Shown here: positions 34,308-43,831 of the stretch, piece after piece
Layout: each line of letters begins with the position of its first letter
How positions within the stretch are numbered: the first letter of the stretch is position 1
Assembly: GCA_050789255.1 (NCBI GenBank)
Contig: JBOZRQ010000029.1
Span: 1-64,000 of the forward strand
DNA length: 64,000 nt
From: JBOZRQ01 sp050789255
GTDB lineage: Bacteria > Bacillota > Sulfobacillia > Symbiobacteriales > Symbiobacteriaceae
Direction of reading: 5' to 3'
The notes under the pieces: generated by a model
The model's database searches: none
What the model was told of the DNA's origin: nothing
What the model saw: the letters and a program-made list of their open reading frames with translations, nothing else
Program-made: the position numbers and the translations under genes

Positions 34308-37300
34308 ATGAAGCGTTGGCTCGCGGTCCTGCTCATGGCTGTTATGCTCGGGACCATGGTCCCTCAGGCTTTCGCTGACACGCCCCAGGTTCCGCCCATG
34401 CCCCCCTTTACTGACGTGGTCATGACACCTTACGAACGCCCTGTTGGGTATCTCTATGCCCTGGGGCTTGTGAGCGGCACTAGTCAGTTCACGTTTAGCC
34501 CCAAGGATCAGGTGACTCGTGCTCAAATGGCCGCGTTTATTGTTCGGGCCCTGGGCAAGCAACGCGATTCGGTAAAGGTTAGCCAAAAGTTTACCGACGT
34601 GCCTGCAACCCATTGGGCGGCGGACGTCGTCGCCAAGGCCGTCGCAGAGGGAATTGTTCGCGGGACATCCGAAACGACCTTTGCGCCTGACGCACCGGTG
34701 ACGTATGCACAGGCCGTAGTAATGCTTCTGCGGGCCCTTGGTTACGAAAAGACCCTGGTGGGGGAGTATCCCACTGCGCACATCCTTAAGGCAAGTGAGC
34801 TCGGCTGGCTGAAGGGCACAGAGTTCAGCATGGACGCCCCTGCTACCCGCGGAGACGTCGCCATCATGCTTGCGGCTGCCGTGTTTACAACGCCGCATGC
34901 TGATACGGGTCTGACTCTGTCCCAAAGCGTTCACAAGAAGGCCGTAGCGGTTACCATTTCGCCTGACACCACCCATCTTGTCGCCGGCTCTACTCAGGTG
35001 AAAGCGCTTGGTGTGGACTGGTTCGGAAAAACGTTTGAGCTTCAAAACGCCACCTTTTCAGGTTCGGGCTCTGGCTTTACCTTGAGCGGAAGCGGGAGCC
35101 TGATCATCACTACGGCCGATAAGGTCACGTTGACGGTGGCGGCTGCAGGCCAGGTCGCCGAGCGCAGCTACGACGTGGTTCGCTCCATCAGCATCAAGGG
35201 TGGAAACACCGGTCTCAAGCTTGGTGACAGCACGCAGCTTCAGGCCGAGGGAACTACGGCGGGCAACCGCAAGGTGCCCGTGACTCCTTCGTGGAAGATC
35301 GTCTCCGGACCGGGCACGATTGCCGCTGACGGCACGCTTACTTCCACCGGGGCTGGGACCATTGTGGTCGAAGCAACCGCTGGCAATCTGAAGGCGCAGA
35401 TCACAGTTGGCACAGCTGCCGGTATCTCCGTCAGCCCCGAGTCGGTGGACCTTGCTCCGGGGCAGACCCAGAAGTTCACCGTGGCCACGGTGGATGACAA
35501 GGGCAACAGTGTTCAGATGCCGGTCGTGTGGTCGGTGGTTCAGGGCTCGGGGACCATTACCCAGGATGGTACACTGACCGCCGGCACCAGCGGTCCCATT
35601 AAGGTGCAGGCTTCGGTTGGTGGTCTGTCCGCCACAGCCACAGCCCAGCTGATCACCAGGATGACCATCTCGCCGAACCCGGCGTCGGTAGCCAAGGGCG
35701 GTACTGTTCAGTTTACGGCTACTGGCTATAAGGCCGACGGCACTGCAGTAACACTGAAGCCGGTATTCACCCAAACGGGTGGAGTGGGCATCATCAACAC
35801 TTCAGGTGTTTTCGCTGGAATCAGCCCCGGGAACGGGACTGTGACAGCTGACTACTTTGGCTTGAAGGCTTCGGCGCCGGTTACGGTCGCAGGCGAGGCC
35901 GCCATGGTTAAGGTCGAGCTAAGCAAGAGTTCCCTGCCTGCCAATGGCAAGACAACTGCGACGGTGACCGCCACGGTCGTGGATAGCCGGGGGATTCCAG
36001 CGCAGGGTACCGTAGAAACCATCACCTTTAACCTTAGTAGCGGAACCCTTGGCACACTGTCCGCTACGTCTGCGAAGGTCGAAAACGGCAGAGCTTCGGT
36101 TACGTTCACGCCAAGCGAGCAAGCGGGTCAGGTAAACATTGTCGCCAGTGCACCTGGAACAAATCTGGCCTCCGGCTTTGCCAGCTTGACTACCGTAGTT
36201 CCCACCATCTCCCGGATCCGCCTAGAGGCCTACCCTTCCACGCTGGCTGCGGATGGTTACAGCCGGACCGCCGTTACGGCCTACCTTGAAGACACCACCG
36301 GTACTGCCATTAAGAACATCACCGGCGCTCCCATTACTATCACGTTGTCGCCCGGCGCCGGGGCTACTGGCCTCCTGGAGTCGTCCACGATCACGATTCC
36401 GCCTACCTTCACCGGGGGCACGACGTACCTTCGTGCGACCAGCGCAGTCGGCGTTACTCGGATTTCCGGCGCTGCCCTGTACCCCGTGTCGCCGATCGAG
36501 GTTCGGACGGTGATTGTTGGTCCGGCGGCCAAGCTTAACATCCGTTCGGAAATCAAGGACACCAAGGCCGACGGTTCCGAGACCATGACGGTTTACGTGG
36601 AGCTGCAGGATGCCGCCGGAAATGTGCGTACCGGTGACACTGGTATGGCCGTCCAGTTGACTGGAACCAGCGGCACTTTCACCATGCCTACCCTGTCTGC
36701 CACCACCGTGAACGGTATTGCAACCTTCAACTTTACCTCGACCCGTGCCGGACAGTACAACTTCCGGGCCACCACGTTCAATAGCACGATTGCGGCAGCG
36801 GAAGGCTCCGGCAAGTTCGTGGCTGGCCCTGCCTACCGGATCGACATGACCGCGACGCCTTCCACAAACATCTCGGCCGACGGTTCCAGCACGGTGCAAC
36901 TCGTGGCCAAGATTGTGGACCGCTATGGCAACGTGGTCACGAACGCAGCCAATCAGGTTACCTTCACCAAAACTACAAACCAGGGTGCTACCTCGTTGGT
37001 TAACCCGCAGGCGGTGACGCCGGTCGACGGCGTGGCTACCCTCTCGCTTCAGGCTTCCGCCACTCCTGGCACCGATATATTTGTGGCGTCGGCTGACGGC
37101 CTGACTCCCAGCGGTGCTGTGTCCATTACCTCCCGGATCACCGGCAATGCGTACAAGCTGCGTATCCAGCCGATCTCTCCGAGCACGGTCACGGCCGGAC
37201 AGGCTATGACCGTTCGGGTCCACCTGTTGGACGCGCTCGATAACCTGGTCACTGGTGCCACCGGCCGTCAGGTGGTCCTCGTTCCCAGCAGTTCTACTGC

Positions 37301-38771
37301 GGTAGTCAACGGACCCCAGAGCAGCGTCGGCGGTGTAGCCACGTTCACTGTGACTGACACCCGAGCTGGTACGGTCACCTTTACTGCCAGTGCGACAGGG
37401 CTCATCTCCGACACCAATGGACAGTCAGTCACAGTCGCAGCGGGACAGGTCAGCACGGTCCGACTCGAGGCGACCCCTGAAGGCCTGGCTGCCGACGGGA
37501 CCAGCAGCACCACAATTACGGCCAAGGCGATGGACGCTAACGGTAACCAGGTGCCCTGGAGCACTGCCGTCCAGCTGTCGATCGACAACACCACCTCCGG
37601 TCGGTTGTCCTCTTCGTACCTTTACTCCGGCGGACAGGTCGTCCTGTACTCCACGACCACTCCCGGTACCATCACGGTATCCGGCAGCGCCAACGGTGTA
37701 TCTGTCACGCCTCTGACCCTCCGGACGTACGTCCCGGCGGCCCCGGCTCGTGTGGTTGTTGAACAGGTGCAGGCATTCCCTGTGAGCTCGCCCTTCATCA
37801 GCCCGACGACCATTCGGGTCAAGATCCTTGACGCTAACGGCAACCTTGCCACTGGTGCCAGCACCGGAGCCCTGCTAAGCTCCATCGGCGTCACAATCAC
37901 AGGCTCCGGAGGCACCAACACGACTCGCATCAGCGCTGGGTCAAACAGTGGCCTGAACGGGTTCGTTCCCAACGGTGTTACCACGGGCTCGACCTACGCC
38001 ATTAATGGTGTGGCGACCTTCCAGTTCACTAACACCCGGGCCGAGTCGGTAACGATCACACCGATCGCCTACTACGGTGGTCAGTTGCTGGCTGCTGAGA
38101 GTGTCCGGGTCACCACGCTCCCTGGTGCAGCCACCCAGGTGGCAGTGTCTCCCGATAGCTTGGTGCTGACCTCTCAAGTGGCGATGCCGATGACGCTGCA
38201 GGCATGGGTAGCCGATCAGTTCGGCAACCCGATCTCCACAGAATCGGACACGTTGGTGTTCACGCCCAACACGTCCAACTACTTGACCTTCCCGGACCAG
38301 CTCTCCGTTGCGACTAACGAGGGCAAGGCCTCTCTTCTTGTGACCAGCAAGCCCAGCACCTCCGGTGGAAACACGACCATCACGGTCAAGTCGAACCGGA
38401 CAGGGCTGACTCGTACGATCGTGGTATCCACTGACGTGCCCCCTGCTACCCCGTCCGTGAGGGCCACAAACGCTGCCGGAACTTCGAGTGTAGTCAACGT
38501 CAGTGAGGGAGCTGTGAAGATCTCCGTCACCGCCCTGCCCCGTCAGTCGGCTCAGAACGTGCTGGTATACGTGAACGGCCGTTTGGTGGCTACCTACGCC
38601 TCAACGGATTTCACCATCGATGCTGGCGGCATTGGACCGAGCGGGACTAACTGGACCGGGTATGTCCGGACCACTGAGTTCTCGCCTGGAAACAACTCGG
38701 TCACGGTGATTTTGACTAACGGGTTGGGCCTCAGCCCCGTCTCAGCGCCTGCTACCATCGTCATCCAGTAA
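34308..38771 (+). CDS. large SLH surface protein with Ig-like (Big_1/Big_2) repeats
   Basis: 1487 residues. Signal peptide about 1-24 (MKRWLAVLLMAVMLGTMVPQ start). SLH domains about 30-215 include VTRAQMAAFIVRALG and FTDVPATHWAADVVAKAVAEGI. Then about a dozen bacterial Ig-like units follow, several with the Big_1 phrase LxADGxSxTxVxAxxxDxxGN, ending in an Ig-like domain near 1420-1487. It would project from the S-layer, anchored by SLH. ATG 34308 follows AGAGGAGGA. Codon use is normal, unlike the preceding S-layer gene. No enzyme domain was seen. Confidence 0.88.
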   Translation: MKRWLAVLLMAVMLGTMVPQAFADTPQVPPMPPFTDVVMTPYERPVGYLYALGLVSGTSQFTFSPKDQVTRAQMAAFIVRALGKQRDSVKVSQKFTDVPATHWAADVVAKAVAEGIVRGTSETTFAPDAPVTYAQAVVMLLRALGYEKTLVGEYPTAHILKASELGWLKGTEFSMDAPATRGDVAIMLAAAVFTTPHADTGLTLSQSVHKKAVAVTISPDTTHLVAGSTQVKALGVDWFGKTFELQNATFSGSGSGFTLSGSGSLIITTADKVTLTVAAAGQVAERSYDVVRSISIKGGNTGLKLGDSTQLQAEGTTAGNRKVPVTPSWKIVSGPGTIAADGTLTSTGAGTIVVEATAGNLKAQITVGTAAGISVSPESVDLAPGQTQKFTVATVDDKGNSVQMPVVWSVVQGSGTITQDGTLTAGTSGPIKVQASVGGLSATATAQLITRMTISPNPASVAKGGTVQFTATGYKADGTAVTLKPVFTQTGGVGIINTSGVFAGISPGNGTVTADYFGLKASAPVTVAGEAAMVKVELSKSSLPANGKTTATVTATVVDSRGIPAQGTVETITFNLSSGTLGTLSATSAKVENGRASVTFTPSEQAGQVNIVASAPGTNLASGFASLTTVVPTISRIRLEAYPSTLAADGYSRTAVTAYLEDTTGTAIKNITGAPITITLSPGAGATGLLESSTITIPPTFTGGTTYLRATSAVGVTRISGAALYPVSPIEVRTVIVGPAAKLNIRSEIKDTKADGSETMTVYVELQDAAGNVRTGDTGMAVQLTGTSGTFTMPTLSATTVNGIATFNFTSTRAGQYNFRATTFNSTIAAAEGSGKFVAGPAYRIDMTATPSTNISADGSSTVQLVAKIVDRYGNVVTNAANQVTFTKTTNQGATSLVNPQAVTPVDGVATLSLQASATPGTDIFVASADGLTPSGAVSITSRITGNAYKLRIQPISPSTVTAGQAMTVRVHLLDALDNLVTGATGRQVVLVPSSSTAVVNGPQSSVGGVATFTVTDTRAGTVTFTASATGLISDTNGQSVTVAAGQVSTVRLEATPEGLAADGTSSTTITAKAMDANGNQVPWSTAVQLSIDNTTSGRLSSSYLYSGGQVVLYSTTTPGTITVSGSANGVSVTPLTLRTYVPAAPARVVVEQVQAFPVSSPFISPTTIRVKILDANGNLATGASTGALLSSIGVTITGSGGTNTTRISAGSNSGLNGFVPNGVTTGSTYAINGVATFQFTNTRAESVTITPIAYYGGQLLAAESVRVTTLPGAATQVAVSPDSLVLTSQVAMPMTLQAWVADQFGNPISTESDTLVFTPNTSNYLTFPDQLSVATNEGKASLLVTSKPSTSGGNTTITVKSNRTGLTRTIVVSTDVPPATPSVRATNAAGTSSVVNVSEGAVKISVTALPRQSAQNVLVYVNGRLVATYASTDFTIDAGGIGPSGTNWTGYVRTTEFSPGNNSVTVILTNGLGLSPVSAPATIVIQ

Positions 38772-38778
38772 GAAAAAT

Positions 38779-38816
38779 CTCCTGCCGGGCAAGGCCCGGC
38801 AGGAGGTTTTCTTTAT
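38779..38816. terminator. bidirectional terminator between the SLH and TPR genes
   Basis: CTCCTGCCGGGC / GCCCGGCAGGAG with a 3-nt loop, followed by GTTTTCTTT on the plus strand and by TTTTTCTT on the minus strand. Confidence 0.92.
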
Positions 38817-38823
38817 TGGGGCC

Positions 38824-39468
38824 TTATTTTGGAAGGGTAGCCAGGGCTGCCTTGGCGTGCGCCTGGTTCGGATCCAGCTGTAGCACGGCTTCAAACGTTT
38901 CCCGGGCCTTAGCGGTGTCACCATTGCTCTGGTACAGCTGTCCCAGCGACACCTTCAGTTCCACAGAATCCGGCACCGCCGCAACAGCGCCTTCCAGAAG
39001 CTTCAGCGCCTCTTGTTTCTTATCCTGAAGCCCGTAAATCAGCACCATGTTGTTATACGGTGCGGCCCACTTGGGATTGATGCCGATGGCCTTCTTGTAC
39101 CACTCCAGGGCCAAATCGAGCTTATTCTGATCACGGTACAGGTTTCCGATGGCCGAATACCCTTCTACAAGGGTCTTGTCTAGCTCGATCGCCCTCTTGT
39201 AAGCTGTTTCAGCTTCGGCATACTCTTTCTTCTGATAGTGGGTGACACCCAGCATAAACTGGGTCTTCGCGTTGTTTGGTTGTGCCTGCACGGCAACGGC
39301 GAGCGCTTCCTTGGCCTTGTCGTAGTCTTGCGCTTCAAAGGCCTTGGTGCCAATCTCCTTAGCCTGAGCCGGCGAAACCGTGGTTTCAGTCGCCTTCTTG
39401 CTACCACAGCCAGTGACTGCAATAGCCATCGCCAAGATGGCTACCGCCATCAGCTTGCGGTTAAACAT
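38824..39468 (-). CDS. TPR-repeat lipoprotein
   Basis: 214 residues from ATG at 39468, chosen because GGAGGAG lies just upstream and it yields a lipoprotein signal, LMAVAILAMAIAVTGC. The mature part has about five TPR units (about 35-210), for example AKTQFMLGVTHYQKKEYAEA and LVEGYSAIGNLYRDQNKLDLALEWYKKAI. It is a surface-membrane scaffold, perhaps for assembly of the surrounding envelope proteins. Partner unknown. Confidence 0.88.
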   Translation of the reverse strand: MFNRKLMAVAILAMAIAVTGCGSKKATETTVSPAQAKEIGTKAFEAQDYDKAKEALAVAVQAQPNNAKTQFMLGVTHYQKKEYAEAETAYKRAIELDKTLVEGYSAIGNLYRDQNKLDLALEWYKKAIGINPKWAAPYNNMVLIYGLQDKKQEALKLLEGAVAAVPDSVELKVSLGQLYQSNGDTAKARETFEAVLQLDPNQAHAKAALATLPK

Positions 39469-39514
39469 AGGTGCTACTCCTCCTACTCCCAGCATTATTC
39501 CATAAGCACAACAT

Positions 39515-39543
39515 ATTATCACCCGAAACATGAGGACAATCAA
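39515..39543 (-). promoter_or_regulatory. promoter of the TPR lipoprotein gene
   Basis: On the minus strand TTGATT (complement of 39538-39543), 17 bp, GATAAT (complement of 39515-39520), about 50 bp upstream of the start codon. Confidence 0.65.
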
Positions 39544-39584
39544 CAATCAGATTTTGACGCTAAAGCGAACCGGGCCTAACTAAT

Positions 39585-39619
39585 GACGGGCGCCAGCGCT
39601 GTGTTCGCTGGCGCCCGTC
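39585..39619 (-). terminator. strong hairpin after the SLH/PQQ gene
   Basis: GACGGGCGCCAGCG / CGCTGGCGCCCGTC, a perfect 14-bp stem with a 7-nt loop, 10 nt past the stop of the SLH/PQQ gene. The U-tract is poor (ATTAGTTAG). Confidence 0.65.
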
Positions 39620-39629
39620 GGTTTCTGTC

Positions 39630-41552
39630 TCAGGGGCGAGTCAATTTGCGGATGCGGACCACGACTGTGCTCAACTCCGCTCGAGTGAGGTTCTGCTCGG
39701 GCCGGTACGTGAACGACCCATCGGATTCTTGAAACCCGTTGACATACCCCGCAGCTTCCAGTGCTTTGATGTCCAGCGCCGCCCAGTGTTCGGTGATATC
39801 CGAAAACTTGGACGTAAAGCCGGGCGGGGCCGCCGGGATACTGTAAGCCTTTACGAGTATCCGTGCCTCCTGGGCCCGAGTCATATTGAGGTTCGGCCGG
39901 AACGTGAAGGTGCCGTCGGCCTCTTGGAACCCACCGATGATTCCCTTCTCCTCGAGAGCCATGACCGAGTTCTTCGCCCAGTGGTTGGCTATGTCCGTAA
40001 ACTTGGTCTGAAAGCCCGGGGAAGGACTCTCGAGCCCAAGGGTCTTGGCGATGATGGAGGAGCTCTCAGCTCGCGTCACCAGGTTATTGGGTCGAAACGT
40101 GAGATCCGGGTAGCCTCCTATGAACTTGTGGTAGAGCATGGTTTCGATGCTCTGTCGTCCCCAGTGGCTGAGAACGTCTGGCAGTGTATTCACCGGCACT
40201 AGCACGGCGCAGGTGTACGATGGCCCACCGTCTTCGACTACATCGACAGCGATCCTGCCGAACTGTCCTTGCGCGGTGAACCCGCCAGTTGCCCCAGCCA
40301 TCCAGTCAAACCTGTGGGTTCCTGCCCCAAGGCTTCTCTGGTCCACAAAGACCTGCCCACGCCCTGCGGTTTCCCGCCAGGCGGCAGCCGAAATCGTAGC
40401 CTTCCTGTCTAGTTGAATCTCCAGCGCACCGGAAAAATCGGCAACGCCACCACGCAAGGGGTTGGGGGCCCATCGGACGTGCTCCCCCGTAACGACTGGG
40501 GCAGCAGGAAGTGCGGTCATTGCGGTTGCAGGTGCCGAGCTCCCATAGGTCAACACGGTATCGGCAGTCACGCTGGGCAGGCCGGCGCCGAACGCAAGTC
40601 TAGCACTGTTGGCCTGCCACATCATTGATCCGTCAGTGGACGACAGTGCGTAGAGGTGTGGGTCGCCAGCGTTCAGCGTCACTCCTACATACAGCACGGA
40701 CCCAGAAAAAGCCGCTCCCACCCGAGCTATTGCGGTGGAGTCGTAAAGGTACGCCCGTTCCCATCTCAGAGCGCCTGTCTGAGCGTCCAGAGCGTGTATT
40801 TGGGCGTACTCACCCGCCACGTACACGCTGTCCTCACCGGAGGTAATGAACCGGGCGGTAATTCGATTGTCCCGCCACACGACGGCGCCGGTGTCGAGGC
40901 GCACGCACGCAACACCCTTATGCTGGCTGCAGTAGACCAGGTTTCCGGATAGGTGCGCTAGCTGCTCCGCCCGCTCCGGCCCTAGCCCGGGGAGTACCTT
41001 TTGCCACTTGCGTGTAAACTTCTTGTCGCGAAACTCCCACCGTGACGGAAATCCATATCCGTCCACTGTGACCAGAACGCCATCCCCCACCGGGAGAACT
41101 GTATGCGGTACTTCAGGGCCGGCGTCAGTCCCGCCGATGATGGACCCGGTTTGAGTGATGGAGACCAGCGCCTGATCCTTAATGAAGTACACCAGTCCAT
41201 TGCTGTCGTCAACCACAATCGGGCTAACCTGAGCGTCAGCTTTCAAGGGACTGATCGATGCGAGGGTTTTTTCTTCGAAGGTGGTCCCTAGGTCGGTAAT
41301 GGCGGTCAGGCCCACATCTTGACGAAACGCAAACAACTTTGAACCAGATACGGTGAGACGTCGAGTCAAGTACGAGTTGACGCTCTTCCACCGGAGCCTG
41401 CCATTGGCCGGATTCAGTGAAACAACCTTTCCGTCGGTGGTGATTCCATAGATGCTGCTGCTACCTGGGACGACAGTAGCCAGCGCAACCTCAGACCGCC
41501 ACGCAAACCGGAGAGGCGGTAGGGGACCAAGACCCGATGCATCCACGAACAT
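39630..41552 (-). CDS. beta-propeller (PQQ-like repeat) protein with three C-terminal SLH domains
   Basis: 640 residues. The first about 350 form a PQQ-type propeller with blades such as DGKVVSLNPANGRLRWKS and HALDAQTGALRWERAY. A FlgD-like Ig segment follows (about 370-450), then three SLH domains (about 455-640) with LVTRAESSSIIAKTLG, MTRAQEARILVKAY and LTRAELSTVVVRI. The ATG at 41552 follows AAGGAGG. No signal peptide is seen, and an in-frame TAG just upstream rules out a longer form, which is odd for an SLH protein. It may be exported by another route or be a broken copy. Confidence 0.8.
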   Translation of the reverse strand: MFVDASGLGPLPPLRFAWRSEVALATVVPGSSSIYGITTDGKVVSLNPANGRLRWKSVNSYLTRRLTVSGSKLFAFRQDVGLTAITDLGTTFEEKTLASISPLKADAQVSPIVVDDSNGLVYFIKDQALVSITQTGSIIGGTDAGPEVPHTVLPVGDGVLVTVDGYGFPSRWEFRDKKFTRKWQKVLPGLGPERAEQLAHLSGNLVYCSQHKGVACVRLDTGAVVWRDNRITARFITSGEDSVYVAGEYAQIHALDAQTGALRWERAYLYDSTAIARVGAAFSGSVLYVGVTLNAGDPHLYALSSTDGSMMWQANSARLAFGAGLPSVTADTVLTYGSSAPATAMTALPAAPVVTGEHVRWAPNPLRGGVADFSGALEIQLDRKATISAAAWRETAGRGQVFVDQRSLGAGTHRFDWMAGATGGFTAQGQFGRIAVDVVEDGGPSYTCAVLVPVNTLPDVLSHWGRQSIETMLYHKFIGGYPDLTFRPNNLVTRAESSSIIAKTLGLESPSPGFQTKFTDIANHWAKNSVMALEEKGIIGGFQEADGTFTFRPNLNMTRAQEARILVKAYSIPAAPPGFTSKFSDITEHWAALDIKALEAAGYVNGFQESDGSFTYRPEQNLTRAELSTVVVRIRKLTRP

Positions 41553-41725
41553 GAGGCCGCCCTCCTTCAAGAGTGGTGCTATTAACTAAGGAACGGTCCT
41601 CAACGCACTTCCGTTTGACTGAAGCGACAGATTATCCGTCTGGCTCAACTTCCCGCTTCGGCGTGCCTGGAACTTACTTCCTCAATTACATACAAAATAA
41701 CTGTCATCCAAAACCCAACAGCTAC

Positions 41726-41754
41726 TTTACATTTAATCCCGTTCTATCGATAAT
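41726..41754 (+). promoter_or_regulatory. promoter of the 171-residue hypothetical gene
   Basis: TTTACA (41726-41731), 17 bp, GATAAT (41749-41754), about 60 bp upstream of ATG 41817. It lies in the divergent 260-bp gap with the SLH/PQQ gene. Confidence 0.65.
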
Positions 41755-41816
41755 AATGCTAGTGGTTGAAAGTTTGACCATTAGACAGTTTAAGTCTTGG
41801 GAGGAGGCAGCGGAAC

Positions 41817-42332
41817 ATGCGCCGCTCGCTGCGGAAAATCGACACGCAGGAAGTTGGGAACTACTCCGAAGCTGATCAGCTATTTACAGTCCAGTCTTTG
41901 GAGGAGGCCAGGCAACGCCTGACGAAGGATGGTCTTGACCCAGCGAGTTACTGCTTCTTTACCTGGATGCGGGAAGGCATTCGCTACTACCGCGTGTGGG
42001 AGGACAAGAAGCTAAAGGAGGGCATTATCCGCAGCGTCCCGTTCGGGCAGATCGCTGCTCGGCTCAAGCGGGCGGATGCCGAAAAGCTGTATACCGTCGC
42101 CAAGCGCTACAGCGGTACGCAGGTCCGCTTTGACGTCAATGACGGCCTCCTGCAGGTGGCCGACCCGGAGGGCGCCGTCCGTATGGCGGCGAGCGTGCCC
42201 CTGGTGGGTGGCAGCCTCATCTTCGAGCATCGCAGTTGGAACGAGCGCCAGTCAGCGCACTTTGTCAACGTCATTTTGGTGCGTGGGCAGTCGCCAGATG
42301 TCGCGTTTGCCGAAGCGGAATCTCTCCAGTAA
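41817..42332 (+). CDS. hypothetical protein
   Basis: 171 residues, no family recognised. ATG 41817 follows GAGGAGG, and the codon use is like the neighbours, so it is a real gene. It is soluble, without signal peptide or membrane helix, with mixed alpha/beta pattern; two tryptophans lie near the centre (FTWMREGIRYYRVWEDKKL). It stands alone between divergent SLH/PQQ and the CtpA protease gene. No function is proposed. Confidence 0.75.
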   Translation: MRRSLRKIDTQEVGNYSEADQLFTVQSLEEARQRLTKDGLDPASYCFFTWMREGIRYYRVWEDKKLKEGIIRSVPFGQIAARLKRADAEKLYTVAKRYSGTQVRFDVNDGLLQVADPEGAVRMAASVPLVGGSLIFEHRSWNERQSAHFVNVILVRGQSPDVAFAEAESLQ

Positions 42333-42358
42333 TCGTCTAATATATGGCTAAACCAATC

Positions 42359-42385
42359 GGGGGCAGCAATGCCCCCTCATTCTTT
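42359..42385 (+). terminator. short terminator upstream of ctpA
   Basis: GGGGGC / GCCCCC stem with AGCAAT loop followed by TCATTCTTT, ending the preceding gene 12 nt before the ctpA start codon. A fraction of readthrough could serve ctpA. Confidence 0.65.
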
Positions 42386-42396
42386 AGGAGGCCCAC

Positions 42397-43788
42397 ATGG
42401 CTTATTTCTCAAAACGTAAGTGGCTAGTGATGGCTGTGACCGTGGTGACGGCACTCACCCTTGTCACGGGGGCTGCGGTCGCCGAGGATTCTACCGACTC
42501 GCTGTTCTCTCGCATCCGCACCGTCTATGAGGTTGTGCGCGGTTGGCATAAGGACGGGGCGGATCTCGACAAGTTTGTGGACGGGGCCATCAAGGGCGGC
42601 CTGGAGGCCCTCGGCGATCCCCACACAAACTACTTCAGCCCGACCGAGTACCAGGCGTTCCTGGACAGCCTCAACGGCTCGTTCAGCGGCATCGGCGCCT
42701 ATCTGGAGCAGGACGGCAACTACGTAGTCATCGCCTCACCGATTAAGAACACGCCGGCTGCAAAAGCTGGTCTTAAGTCCGGTGACCGCATCCTTGAGGC
42801 GAACGGAGTAAGCCTGGTCGGAGCCACAACGGAGAAGGCTGTTGGCCTGATTCGTGGCGAGGTGGGTACGGAGGCAGTCCTGAAGATAGAGCGGCCTTCG
42901 GAGAACCGAACCTTTACGGTGAGGATCCGGCGTGAGGTCATCAACATTCCGGAAGTCGACAGCAAGATGCTCGACCAGCGAATCGGGTATATTGAGCTGT
43001 CCAGCTTCGGTGACGATGCAGTGAAGGATTTCTATGCTGCGGTTGACAGCCTGAAGAGCCAGGGCGCCCAGGGACTGGTCCTGGACCTGCGCAACAACGG
43101 CGGCGGTTACCTTGACGCAGCAGTAGCGATCGGCAGCGCCTTTGTGCCGAAGGATGAGGCTGTGGTCTGGGAAGTCCACAAGGGTGGAACTAAGACTGCG
43201 CTTCGCAGCACGGGTGAGAACATTGGCCTGCCGGTAGTAGTACTGGTGAACAACGGCAGCGCCTCGGCGTCCGAGATTCTTGCCGGAGCCATCCAGGATT
43301 ACGGCGGCGTGCTCGTCGGTACGACTACCTACGGTAAGGGCACCGTCCAGCAGATCCTGAACCTGACGATCGGTGGCGGCATGAAGGTGACGATCGCCGA
43401 GTACCTGACGGCGAAGGAGCGGCATGTGCACGGCATTGGCCTAACGCCCGATTACCGGGTGGAGGCGCAGTTCTCTTCGGACATGACGAAGCCGTTCGCT
43501 CTCACCCGCCCGCTGCGTATCTCCTCGTTCGGGGATGATGTGAAGGCACTGCAGGAGCGGTTGGTCCTGCTGGGATACGCCTCCGAGACCGATGGCTTCT
43601 TTGGGGCCAAGACGGCCGAAGCCGTGATGTCCCTGGCCAAGGCGAACTATCTGCCGCAGGAGCCGGAAGTTGACCTCAAGCTGCTGGAGGCGCTCAACAA
43701 CGAGATGGCCAGGTACAATCAGAGCGCCACGGGCCGTGACCTGCAAATGGAAAAGGCCCTCGAACTGATCAAGGCCAAGGTCAAGTAA
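42397..43788 (+). CDS. carboxyl-terminal processing protease (S41 family, CtpA-like)
   Basis: 463 residues. Signal peptide or membrane anchor about 1-29; PDZ domain (about 85-165) with GIGAYLEQDGNYVVIASPIKNTPAAKAGLKSGD-like carboxylate-binding region; S41 domain with catalytic Ser in VLVNNGSASASEILAG and Lys in TTYGKGTVQ; then a C-terminal peptidoglycan-binding type 1 domain (about 375-425). It is a Ser-Lys protease outside the membrane that trims or degrades exported proteins; the PG-binding domain anchors it in the wall, close to S-layer substrates. Confidence 0.93.
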   Translation: MAYFSKRKWLVMAVTVVTALTLVTGAAVAEDSTDSLFSRIRTVYEVVRGWHKDGADLDKFVDGAIKGGLEALGDPHTNYFSPTEYQAFLDSLNGSFSGIGAYLEQDGNYVVIASPIKNTPAAKAGLKSGDRILEANGVSLVGATTEKAVGLIRGEVGTEAVLKIERPSENRTFTVRIRREVINIPEVDSKMLDQRIGYIELSSFGDDAVKDFYAAVDSLKSQGAQGLVLDLRNNGGGYLDAAVAIGSAFVPKDEAVVWEVHKGGTKTALRSTGENIGLPVVVLVNNGSASASEILAGAIQDYGGVLVGTTTYGKGTVQQILNLTIGGGMKVTIAEYLTAKERHVHGIGLTPDYRVEAQFSSDMTKPFALTRPLRISSFGDDVKALQERLVLLGYASETDGFFGAKTAEAVMSLAKANYLPQEPEVDLKLLEALNNEMARYNQSATGRDLQMEKALELIKAKVK

Positions 43789-43793
43789 CGAGC

Positions 43794-43831
43794 AAAAAGC
43801 AGCCACCAGACGTCCTGGTGGCTGCTTTTTT
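43794..43831. terminator. bidirectional terminator between ctpA and the phosphoesterase gene
   Basis: AAAAAGCAGCCACCAG / CTGGTGGCTGCTTTTT with ACGT loop. The T-run overlaps the stop codon of the convergent gene. Confidence 0.92.

Noticed and set aside
29761..41798. Identical 12-mer AGTTTAAGTCTT before the S-layer and orphan genes
   Set aside because: Many 12-mers are expected to repeat by chance in 64 kb, and the context differs.
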